Source: CAVQLX01 sp046727715 (GTDB lineage: Bacteria > Desulfobacterota > Binatia > DP-6). From it: a stretch of 12,119 bases of DNA. The stretch lies in assembly GCA_046727715.1 (NCBI GenBank), contig JBKPDC010000305.1:1-12119 (forward strand). Direction: 5' to 3'. The notes beneath the pieces are model-generated. The model had not been told where the DNA came from. It was given only the letters and a program-made list of their open reading frames with translations, and did no database searches. Both the position numbers and the translations under genes were made by a program. Shown here piece after piece: positions 5,557 through 12,119 of this stretch (positions are counted from its first letter, which is position 1; every line of letters begins with the position of its first letter).

Positions 5557-5937
5557 ATGCTCCGGACCGTGGCCCATCTCGCCTTGGCGCTCGCCCTCGT
5601 CGTCACGCCGACGGGGCTGGCGGGGCGCATGCTCTGTGTCGGCGCCAACGGCCATCACGAGATCGAGATCAGCAACGCGGACTGCTGTGGTCCGGGGGCG
5701 GCCGACGATGCGCAGACTGGCCGTGCGCGCTGTGCGGACGGCTGCATCGATACGCCGATCGCGCTGAGCGCGATCAGTCAGAAGAGCAGGCCGCTCACGC
5801 CCGTGTTCTTCCCGGCCAGCGCCGTGCTCGGTGGCAGCGGCGGCGTGTTCGTGTGGCATGTGACATGGTCCCCGTCGTGGCATTCGCCGCCACCCCGACC
5901 GCCACGCCTGTTCGGGACCACCGTCCAGCGCTGCTGA
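5557..5937 (+). CDS. Small exported cysteine-containing protein heading the metal-efflux operon
   Basis: 126 residues from ATG 5557. An in-frame extension upstream to 5371 lacks protein character. Residues 1-22 form a signal peptide (RTVAHLALALALVVTP, then GLAG). The mature part starts RMLCVGANGHHEIEI and carries cysteines at 27, 43, 44, 59, 63 and 126, with a CC pair, a CADGC motif and a histidine pair at 33-34. These are plausible metal ligands. The C-terminal half is Pro/Ser/Trp/His-rich (WHVTWSPSWHSPPPRPPRL). I do not recognise a named family. The position, 129 bp before the outer-membrane factor gene and on the same strand, suggests a periplasmic metal-binding or sensing accessory of the pump, comparable in place but not in sequence to CusF. 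That role is inference. No clear ribosome-binding site precedes it. Confidence 0.65.
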   Translation: MLRTVAHLALALALVVTPTGLAGRMLCVGANGHHEIEISNADCCGPGAADDAQTGRARCADGCIDTPIALSAISQKSRPLTPVFFPASAVLGGSGGVFVWHVTWSPSWHSPPPRPPRLFGTTVQRC

Positions 5938-5991
5938 TCCGGTCACCTCTCGCGGTCCGGTAGCGCGCCCGCGCTGCCGGCGCCCCGCCCC

Positions 5992-6009
5992 AGGTCGGTT
6001 CTCCGACCT
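5992..6009 (+). other. Perfect hairpin in the leader of the outer-membrane factor gene
   Basis: AGGTCGG (5992-5998) pairs with CCGACCT (6003-6009) around a TTCT loop, 46 nt before the ribosome-binding site of the TolC-like gene. With no T-run it is unlikely to be a terminator. It may separate expression of the small exported protein from the pump genes or mark a processing site. Confidence 0.4.
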
Positions 6010-6054
6010 CGCGGCCGTTCGTGAATGGCCTCGCCCGCGTCCGTGGGCCGGGCC

Positions 6055-6063
6055 AGGAGGTGA
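6055..6063 (+). promoter_or_regulatory. Ribosome-binding site deciding the GTG start of the TolC-like gene
   Basis: AGGAGGTGA is a full anti-Shine-Dalgarno match 3 nt before GTG 6067 (6 nt from AGGAGG). It supports this GTG as the true start of the efflux outer-membrane factor. Confidence 0.85.
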
Positions 6064-6066
6064 CCC

Positions 6067-7290
6067 GTGCGTTCGGTTCGAAGATCAATTCTCGTCCTGC
6101 TGCTCGTCGGCTCGCCGTCGGCTCGTGGGCACGCCGCCGAGCTGTTGACGCTGGAGCGCGCCCTGGACATCGCCAGGGACCGCGCACCCGCCCTGCTCGC
6201 CGCGCAAGAGCGCATCGAGGAGGCGCGTGGACGTCTCGAGGGGGCGTCCGTCCTCCTCCGTGAGAACCCCGTCTTCGAAGCTCTCGGGGGGCCTTCCTTC
6301 TCCGACCGTGGCCGCAGCCACGACCTCGACCTCGACGTCCGACAGGAGTTCGAGCTCGGGGGTCATCGGCGGGCGCGGATCGAGGGCGCACAGGCCGGCG
6401 TCGAGCGGGAAACGGCAGGCGTCGAGAACGAGCGGAGGCAGCTCCTGCGCGAGGTGGCCGTCGCATTCGGCCGTGCCCTCGGGGCTGACGAGTGGCGGCG
6501 CCTGCTGGCTCATGCGACCGACGTCGCCGCCGAGCTGCTCCGGACGGCGGAACGACGCCTGAGCGCCGGGGAGGTCGCGCTCCTCGACGTCAACGCGGCT
6601 CGGGTGGCGGCGTCGCGCGCGCGCGCCGACGGGCGCGCCGCCGAGGCGGAGCAGGCGGAGCGCCTGGGGCAGCTGCGGGCGTTGCTCGGCCTGGAGCCGG
6701 CCGAGACCATCGTCCTCCGCGGGTCGCTCGGACATCACCCGAGCTACGAGCTCGATGCCCTGCTCGCACGCGCGGCGGACCGCGCCGACCTCCGCGCGCT
6801 GGCGGCGGAGGTCCGCGAGGCGGACGCGGAAGTCCGCCTCGGCGAGGCGCGCCGTTGGCCGGACGTCGGTCTGCGGGTCGGGTACCGGCAAGAGGAAGGA
6901 GCCGACATCCCGCTGAGCGGGCTGAGCCTAACGCTGCCCCTGTTCGTCCATGGACAGGAGGAGCGCGCGACCGGCAGTGCCCGGGCGCGCCGCGCACGGC
7001 TGGCGCTCGATGCGGCCCGACGCGCCACCGAAGCGGAAGTACGCGCCGCGTTCGAGGCGTACCAGCGCGAGCTGGAGGCCGTCGACGAGCTCGAGCGGAA
7101 CGCGCTGCCTGTGCTCGACGAGAGCGAGCGCCTCGCCGTGCGCAGCTACGAGCTGGGACAGATCAGCCTCCCGGACCTCCTCCTGGTTCGCCGCGAGGTC
7201 GCGGAGGCGCGGATGGCCCACGTCACCCACCAGACCGACGCCGCCGTCGCGCGGGTCGAGCTGGAGAGCCGTGCGGGGATGCTGCGATGA
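6067..7290 (+). CDS. TolC family outer-membrane factor of heavy-metal efflux (CzcC/CusC-like)
   Basis: 407 residues, on the short side for the family. It forms the trimeric outer-membrane and periplasmic duct of the tripartite pump. Residues 1-24 are a signal peptide (VRRSILVLLLVGSPSARGHA). There is no lipobox cysteine, so unlike CusC it is not lipid-anchored. Two OEP repeats are visible. The first begins LLTLERALDIARDRAPALLA at about 26, with a PVFEALGGP strand and a DVRQEFELGGHRRARI turn. The second begins near 245 with LAAEVREADAEVRLGEARRW, then PDVGLRVGYRQEEGADIPLS, and LTLPLFVHGQEERAT. Long coiled-coil helices rich in Ala/Glu/Arg follow each. The end overlaps the next gene as ATGA, indicating translational coupling with the adaptor. 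The metal cannot be assigned from this subunit. Confidence 0.9.
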   Translation: MRSVRRSILVLLLVGSPSARGHAAELLTLERALDIARDRAPALLAAQERIEEARGRLEGASVLLRENPVFEALGGPSFSDRGRSHDLDLDVRQEFELGGHRRARIEGAQAGVERETAGVENERRQLLREVAVAFGRALGADEWRRLLAHATDVAAELLRTAERRLSAGEVALLDVNAARVAASRARADGRAAEAEQAERLGQLRALLGLEPAETIVLRGSLGHHPSYELDALLARAADRADLRALAAEVREADAEVRLGEARRWPDVGLRVGYRQEEGADIPLSGLSLTLPLFVHGQEERATGSARARRARLALDAARRATEAEVRAAFEAYQRELEAVDELERNALPVLDESERLAVRSYELGQISLPDLLLVRREVAEARMAHVTHQTDAAVARVELESRAGMLR

Positions 7291-8480
7291 GACGAGGCAT
7301 CCTGCTTCTCGCGGCCCTGCTCGCGTGTGGCCGCACGGAGCGATCCGACGACGGCCACCGACACGCTGAGCAACCACCCGAGTCGATGGCCACCCGAAGC
7401 AGCGCCGAAGAACCCGGCCGCAACGTCCTCCGGATCGTCCCCGAGATGCTGCGGGACCTCCGCATCACCACGGCTCCCGTCGAGGAGCGAGGCGGGTCGG
7501 AAGGCGTGTCGGTGCTCGGCGAGCTCGGGGCGAACGAGGACGCCTACGCCGTCGTCGGCTCGCCCGTCGCGGCGCGCATCCGCCGCATGCTCGCCCGCCC
7601 CGGGGAGACGGTGCGCGCGGGGCAGGCGCTCGCCGAGCTGGAGAGTGTCGAGCTGGGGCGCGCCCGCGCGGAGCTGCTCGCGGCACGTGCGCGGCTCGAT
7701 CTGGCGCAGCGGACGCTTCGGCGCACGCGCGGCCTCGCGGCGGAACGCATTGCGCCGCGACGCGAGCTCGAGGAGGCCGAGGCGAAGGTCACCACCGCAC
7801 AGGCCGAGGTCGGTGCGGCCCAGGCGGCACTCGGGGCGCTCGGGGTGCGCGAGGAGGGGAGCGACGCGCGCCCGTGGGAGAGCGGGCGCTTCGTCCTGCG
7901 CTCGCCCATCGACGGGACGGTCATCGAGCGCGCGGGCGCGCAGGGGGAAATGGCGGAGCCCGAGCGCGCCCTCTATCGCGTGGGCAACCTCGCGCGCGTG
8001 TGGCTGACGGCCCATGCGTTCGAGCGCGATGCGGTCGGCCTGCAGGTGGGCTCCATCGTCCGGGTCGCCTTCGCTGCGCTGCCGGGGCGGTCGTATTCGG
8101 GTCCCATCACGAACGTCGCCCGCCAGGTCGATCCACAGTCGAAGACGGTCCCGGTCCGGATCGAGATCGACAACGACGATGGCCTGCTGCGCCCCGGCAT
8201 GTCGGCGACCGCGGTGCTCCCGACCGGCGATCGACAGGCGCGCCTCCTCGCCGTACCGGCCGCCGCCCTCCAGCGCCTCGCGGACGGCTGGTACGTCTTC
8301 GTTCCGCGCGGCGAGGCGGCGTTCGAGATGCGCCAGGTCGGTCGCGGCCGCGACCTGACGGGCGAGGTGGAGATCCTCTCCGGTGTGCACGCCGGGGAGC
8401 AGGTCGTCGTGGAAGGGTCGTTCCTGCTGAAGGCCGAGGCCGAGAAAGCGCGCGGCGAGGGCGAGCACCATGAGCATTAG
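7287..8480 (+). CDS. Efflux RND periplasmic adaptor lipoprotein (CzcB/CusB-like)
   Basis: 397 residues from ATG 7287, which overlaps the preceding stop. The N-terminus MRRGILLLAALLAC is a lipoprotein signal with lipobox LLAC and Cys14 as the lipidation site, so it should be anchored to the inner membrane facing the periplasm. Domain order is clear. A barrel-sandwich strand starts at about 93 (PVAARIRRMLARPGETVRAG). A helical hairpin of Ala/Arg/Glu heptads follows at 118-192. The second barrel half is FVLRSPIDGTVIERAGAQGE, and the beta-barrel is VWLTAHAFERDAVGLQVGSI to LRPGMSATAVLP. A membrane-proximal domain ends the protein. Histidines cluster near the mature N-terminus (DDGHRHAE) and at the very end (GEGEHHEH), which fits metal capture for the pump. 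Its stop lies 11 nt inside the pump gene. Confidence 0.92.
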   Translation: MRRGILLLAALLACGRTERSDDGHRHAEQPPESMATRSSAEEPGRNVLRIVPEMLRDLRITTAPVEERGGSEGVSVLGELGANEDAYAVVGSPVAARIRRMLARPGETVRAGQALAELESVELGRARAELLAARARLDLAQRTLRRTRGLAAERIAPRRELEEAEAKVTTAQAEVGAAQAALGALGVREEGSDARPWESGRFVLRSPIDGTVIERAGAQGEMAEPERALYRVGNLARVWLTAHAFERDAVGLQVGSIVRVAFAALPGRSYSGPITNVARQVDPQSKTVPVRIEIDNDDGLLRPGMSATAVLPTGDRQARLLAVPAAALQRLADGWYVFVPRGEAAFEMRQVGRGRDLTGEVEILSGVHAGEQVVVEGSFLLKAEAEKARGEGEHHEH

Positions 8481-11400
8481 CCGTGACGAGCAGCGGGGCG
8501 TCGTCGAGCGGATCATCGTCGGATCGGCGCGTCGGCCCGGACTCGCGGCCCTCCTGGCACTCGCGGGCGCGGCGCTGGGCGCGGTCTGGCTGCGCGAGCT
8601 CCCGCGCGATGTGTTCCCCGACCTCGCCACCCCCGTGTTCAACGTGATCACGCAGAACCCCGCCATGGGGCCCGAGGAGCTGGAAACCGGGATCGCGATT
8701 CCGTTCGAGGTGGCCCTGGCCGGCCTGCCGGCGGTTCGGCGCATCCGCTCGACGTCGCAGCTCGGCGTGACACAGGTCACCGTCGAGTTCGAGCCCGACG
8801 CCGACTACTTCCGCTCCCGCCAGCTCGTGGCCGAACGGGTCGCGCAGGTGGTGCCACAGCTGCCGTCGGGAACGGATGCCCCGCTGATCTCCAACGTCAC
8901 CGGTCGCCTCAACGAGATGTTCGAGCTGACACTGGAGGCGGAACCCGGCGTCGCCGACCTGATGGCGCTCCGCGATCTCGCGGAGTTCGAGGTCCGGAAC
9001 CGCCTGCTCGCGGTGCCGGGTGTCGCCGCCATCGACCGGCTCGGCGGATACCTCCGGCAGTATCAGGTGCAACTCGACCCGGAACGCATGGCGGCGCGCG
9101 CCGTCACGCTGGACGATGTGCTGCACGCGGTCGAGGGTGCCAACGTGAATGCCGCGGGCGGTTTCGTCGTGCAGGGGGCGACGGAGTGGATGGTGCGCGG
9201 CGTCGGCCGGGTCCGGACACCGGAGGATCTGCGGCAGACCGTCGTCGCCGTTCGTGGCACCACCCCGGTGCTCCTCGGCGACGTGGCCGACGTGCGAGAG
9301 GGTCCAGCCGTCCGGCGTGGCCTCGCGCACCGTCTCGGGGGAGAGGTCGTCGCGTGCCGGGTCATCAAGCAGTTCGGGGCCGACACGGTCGCGGTCGCCG
9401 CCGGGGTTCGTGCCGCCATGGACGACATCCGCAAGGCGCTGCCGCCGGGTGTCCGGCTGCGCGTGGTCTACGACCAGTCCGAGCTCGTCCAGTCCGCGCT
9501 GGGTGGAGTCGGCCGCGCCGTCCTCCTCGGCGCGGTGCTCGTCGTCCTCGCCCTCGTCGCCTTGCTCGGCGACGTGCGCGCCGCCCTCGTCGTGACGGCC
9601 ACCATCCCGCTCGCGGTGGGTCTGGCCGGCCTGCTCCTCCGCGCGTGGGGAATCGGCCTCAACACGATGACCCTCGGCGGGCTCGCGATCGCCGTGGGGC
9701 TCCTGGTGGATGCCTCGATCATCGTCACCGAGAACGTGGTCCATCGACTGACCATGCGGCCCGGCGAACCGCGGCGAGCGACGGCGGTGCAGGCCGCCGT
9801 GGAGGTCGGCCGGCCGATTGCCTTCGCGACGCTCATCGTCGTCGCGGTGTTCCTCCCGCTGTTCAGCATGGGCGGCATCGAAGGGCGGATGTATCGCCCG
9901 CTGGCGGCGGCCGTGGTCGCGGCCGTGTCCGCGTCGCTCGCGCTCGCCCTGACGCTGATCCCGGCCGTGGGTGGCCTGGTGCTGCGTCCGCGGCCACAGG
10001 GTGCGGAGGAGGACGTCTGGATCATGCGGCACGTGAAGCGGCTCTACGCGCCGGTGCTCGACGCGTGCATGCGCCATGCGGGTACGGTCCGCCTCGCGAC
10101 GCTCGCGATCACCGTCCCGGCGCTGCTTCTCGCCTGCCGTGTCGGCTCGGACTTCATGCCCAGGATCGACGAGGGCGCGTTGCTCATCCAGACGGTGCTG
10201 CCACCCGAAGCGTCGCTGGACCAGGTGGATCGCTCGAACCACCGTGTCGAGGACCAGCTGCGGACGTTCCCGGAGGTCGAAGAGGTGGTGCGCCGGACCG
10301 GCCGCGCGGAGCGCACCGAGGACCCCATGCCGCACACGCTGTCCGACATGCTGGTGGTCCTCCGACGGGACCGATCGGGATCGCTCGACGACCTGCGCGA
10401 GCGGATGCGGGCGCGCCTGCAGGACGTCCCCGGCGTCTCCGTTCTCTTCACCACGCCCCTCGGCATGCGGATCGACGAGGGCCTCGGCGGCACCCCGGCC
10501 GACCTCTCGGTGCGCGTGTTCGGGCCCGACCTGGACGAGCTCGCGCGGTTCGGCGACCAGGCCCGCCAGGCGATGAGCCAGGTCCGCGGTCTCGTGGACG
10601 TCCGTGCGGAGCGGCTGACCGGGCTCCCGCAGCTCCGGATCGCCGTGGACCGGGCGGCTGTCGCTCGCGCCGGCTTGACGCCGGGCGACGTGCTGCGTGC
10701 GGTGCGCATCGGCCTCGCCGGCGAGGAGGTGTCGGAGGTGTGGGTGGGACAGCGCCGGTTCGCGCTCGTGGTCCGCCTGCAGGATCACCAGCGCAGCGAC
10801 CTGGCCGCGATCCGAAGCCTCCTGATCGACGCCCACGATGGGACGCGCATCCCCCTCGGCAAGCTCGCCGCCATCGAGGAGACGCTCGGGCCGGGAAGCA
10901 TCCGGCGCGAAGCGGCCACGCGCCGGATGGCCGTGGAGGCGAGCGTCGAGGGGCGCGACCTGGCCGGTGCAGCCGACGAGGTGCGGTGGCGACTCGCGGA
11001 GCAGCTTCGCCTTCCCACGGGCTACTTCTTCGACGTGGGCGGTCGCGTGGAGACGCAGGGACGCGCGGCCCGCGCGCTCATCGTCGCCGTCGGCCTGGCC
11101 GTGCTCGCCGTGTCGGTCCTGCTCTACCTGGCGCTCGGCTCGGTCGCGGAGGCCCTGGTCATCCTGGCCACCCTGCCCGACGCGTTCGTCGGCGCCGTCC
11201 TGGCCCTGCTCCTGACCGGCGAGACCTGGAACGTCTCCTCGCTGGTCGGTCTCATCGGTCTCTTCGGGATCGCCGTCCAGAATGGCCTCGTGCTCGTGAC
11301 CCAGACGCGCACGTTGCTCGCCGAGGGCAGGGCGTTCGATGTCGCCCTGCGGGAGGCGAGCATCGGCCGCGTGCGGCCGAAGCTCATGACCGCCACGACC

Positions 11401-11580
11401 GCGATCCTCGGGCTGCTGCCCCTGCTCGTCCTGCACCTGCCCGGGACGGAAATCGAGCGCCCCCTGGCCATCGTGATGACCGGTGGGCTCCTCACCTCGA
11501 CGCTGTTCACGCTGCTCGCGCTGCCGACCTTCTACGCGCTGGTCCACCGACTGGCGGGGCACACTCGGGTGGTGCCGTGA
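8470..11580 (+). CDS. Heavy-metal efflux RND pump (CzcA/CusA family)
   Basis: 1036 residues, full length. It is the proton-driven inner-membrane pump that moves metal ions to the outer-membrane duct. Twelve membrane helices lie in the RND pattern: one near 24-42, five between about 345 and 505, one near 540-556, and five between about 868 and 1030, with two large periplasmic loops. Helix 4 reads LAIAVGLLVDASIIVTENVV, giving Asp414 and Glu421 as the proton-relay pair. The first Asp of the CzcA DFG motif is Ala here. Heavy-metal family marks include FGIAVQNGLVLV (about 932-943) and GTEIERPLAIVMTGGLLTST near 990. The porter domain has a TEDPMPHTLSD segment resembling Czc-type TDPMPP rather than CusA. 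By my unaided alignment the CusA methionines 573 and 623 correspond to Gln and Leu. A divalent cation (Zn, Co, Ni or Cd) is therefore more likely than Cu/Ag, but this is not certain. Confidence 0.93.
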   Translation: MSISRDEQRGVVERIIVGSARRPGLAALLALAGAALGAVWLRELPRDVFPDLATPVFNVITQNPAMGPEELETGIAIPFEVALAGLPAVRRIRSTSQLGVTQVTVEFEPDADYFRSRQLVAERVAQVVPQLPSGTDAPLISNVTGRLNEMFELTLEAEPGVADLMALRDLAEFEVRNRLLAVPGVAAIDRLGGYLRQYQVQLDPERMAARAVTLDDVLHAVEGANVNAAGGFVVQGATEWMVRGVGRVRTPEDLRQTVVAVRGTTPVLLGDVADVREGPAVRRGLAHRLGGEVVACRVIKQFGADTVAVAAGVRAAMDDIRKALPPGVRLRVVYDQSELVQSALGGVGRAVLLGAVLVVLALVALLGDVRAALVVTATIPLAVGLAGLLLRAWGIGLNTMTLGGLAIAVGLLVDASIIVTENVVHRLTMRPGEPRRATAVQAAVEVGRPIAFATLIVVAVFLPLFSMGGIEGRMYRPLAAAVVAAVSASLALALTLIPAVGGLVLRPRPQGAEEDVWIMRHVKRLYAPVLDACMRHAGTVRLATLAITVPALLLACRVGSDFMPRIDEGALLIQTVLPPEASLDQVDRSNHRVEDQLRTFPEVEEVVRRTGRAERTEDPMPHTLSDMLVVLRRDRSGSLDDLRERMRARLQDVPGVSVLFTTPLGMRIDEGLGGTPADLSVRVFGPDLDELARFGDQARQAMSQVRGLVDVRAERLTGLPQLRIAVDRAAVARAGLTPGDVLRAVRIGLAGEEVSEVWVGQRRFALVVRLQDHQRSDLAAIRSLLIDAHDGTRIPLGKLAAIEETLGPGSIRREAATRRMAVEASVEGRDLAGAADEVRWRLAEQLRLPTGYFFDVGGRVETQGRAARALIVAVGLAVLAVSVLLYLALGSVAEALVILATLPDAFVGAVLALLLTGETWNVSSLVGLIGLFGIAVQNGLVLVTQTRTLLAEGRAFDVALREASIGRVRPKLMTATTAILGLLPLLVLHLPGTEIERPLAIVMTGGLLTSTLFTLLALPTFYALVHRLAGHTRVVP

Positions 11581-11614
11581 GGGCCCGGGGCGGGGGCGGT
11601 CGTCAATTTCGACC

Positions 11615-11640
11615 TTGACCGACGTTGCGAAGGGGATAAT
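11615..11640 (+). promoter_or_regulatory. Weak candidate promoter for the beta-helix gene
   Basis: TTGACC (11615-11620) and GATAAT (11635-11640) resemble sigma-70 -35 and -10 boxes, but the spacer is only 14 bp, shorter than the usual 16-18. It lies in the 88-bp gap after the pump gene, in one of the few AT-richer patches. Confidence 0.3.
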
Positions 11641-11668
11641 CGTGAGCCGACCGCGAAAGGAGGCTGGC

Positions 11669-12119
11669 ATGGCACGTTCGCTGGCGCTCATGGTGCTCGT
11701 CCTCGTGGTGAGCGCGGGACACGCGTCGGCTCGGATCATCCGCGTCCGGGCAGGCGGCTCGATCCAGGCTGGAGTCGACGCCGCCGTCTCCGGCGACGTC
11801 GTCGTGGTCGCGCCGGGCACGTATCACGAGGCAGGGCGGCCCTGCCCCACCGACCCGACGCACACCTGCGCCGTCGTCGTCGACAAGGACGATATCACGA
11901 TCGCCGCCGCGCTCAGCATCCAGCCAGTCGTGCTCGAGAACGCCGGCGGTCAGGACCAGGGCCTGGCGTTCGCCCGGCAAGGGGCCGACGGCGCCACCTG
12001 CCTGGGCGATCCCGCGCAGCGCCTGAGCGGCGCGCACGTGAGCGGGCTCACCGTGAAGGGCTTCGACGGAGAGGGGATCTTTCTCTTCTGCGTCGACGAT
12101 TGGAGTGTGGAGGGCTGCC
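11669..12119 (+). CDS. Secreted right-handed beta-helix (pectate-lyase-like fold) protein, 5' part
   Basis: 150 residues are visible from ATG 11669; the frame is open at the right edge, so the protein is longer. AAAGGAGG at 11656-11663, 5 nt before the ATG, fixes the start. Residues 1-21 are a signal peptide (LALMVLVLVVSAGHASA). The mature part has SIQAGVDAAVSGDVVVVAPG followed by TYHE, the standard first coil of parallel beta-helix proteins (DUF1565/NosD-like). The later GAHVSGLTVKGFDGEGIFLF is a typical further rung. Cysteines appear at about 59, 68, 112, 141 and 150 and may form disulfides after export. Such proteins bind or cleave polysaccharides or act as surface structures; no catalytic residues can be identified in this part. 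It is probably transcribed from its own promoter rather than with the pump. Confidence 0.82.
   Translation, partial: MARSLALMVLVLVVSAGHASARIIRVRAGGSIQAGVDAAVSGDVVVVAPGTYHEAGRPCPTDPTHTCAVVVDKDDITIAAALSIQPVVLENAGGQDQGLAFARQGADGATCLGDPAQRLSGAHVSGLTVKGFDGEGIFLFCVDDWSVEGC

Noticed and set aside
9186..11618. An 810-codon plus-strand frame inside the pump gene
   Set aside because: It is an off-frame shadow of the pump, with arginine/proline-rich composition and no start signals.
8107..11820. A 1237-codon open frame on the minus strand across the pump gene
   Set aside because: It is antisense to a full-length RND pump with clear family motifs. Its translation is His/Arg/Gln/Asp-rich with no domains, as expected from codon bias in high-GC DNA.
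1..12119. CRISPR arrays, insertion sequences, rRNA or complete tRNA genes
   Set aside because: No regularly spaced direct repeats, transposase motifs, terminal inverted repeats with target duplications, or RNA gene signatures were seen by eye.

Overview
This is a high-GC window, probably from a Gram-negative chromosome. The cell-envelope evidence is a TolC-type outer-membrane factor, a lipobox-bearing periplasmic adaptor and an RND pump in one operon. The style of the genes (DUF6580 membrane protein, DoxX, CPA1 antiporter, proline-rich secreted protein) suits an uncultured soil or groundwater lineage such as a deltaproteobacterium-like or Binatota/Methylomirabilota-like organism. That placement is inference only; no taxonomic marker gene is present.

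Layout. (1) 2-376: 3' part of a DUF6580 membrane protein gene. (2) 377-933: no intact gene, but recognisable debris. This is a possible phytanoyl-CoA dioxygenase N-terminal scrap on the plus strand and a convincing DUF3604 C-terminal tail on the minus strand. (3) 934-1533: DoxX family membrane protein, convergent with 1594-2277, a secreted proline/tyrosine-rich protein ending in a DUF4124-like segment. (4) 2382-4108 on the minus strand: a CPA1 Na+/H+ antiporter followed, through a 4-nt GTGA overlap, by an unannotated 48-residue microprotein. (5) 4187 to about 5395: an integron-cassette-like island. It has a full attC site at 4187-4261, a small four-helix membrane protein gene starting 16 nt after it, a palindromic spacer, a GNAT acetyltransferase gene, and the left half of a second attC whose right half is missing. 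No integrase gene is visible. (6) 5557-11580: a plus-strand heavy-metal efflux operon with a small cysteine-bearing exported protein, a CzcC/CusC-like outer-membrane factor, a CzcB/CusB-like lipoprotein adaptor and a CzcA/CusA-like RND pump. The last three genes overlap. (7) 11669 to the end: 5' part of a secreted right-handed beta-helix protein.

How the genes work together. The clear functional unit is the tripartite metal-efflux system. The pump looks closer to the divalent-cation Czc branch than to the copper/silver Cus branch, because two of the Cus methionine-triad positions hold Gln and Leu. The adaptor has histidine-rich ends. The antiporter and DoxX protein are separate envelope functions. 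The most notable non-standard content is the orphan attC/cassette island between the antiporter and the efflux operon, followed by the GTGA-coupled microprotein and the DUF3604 remnant.
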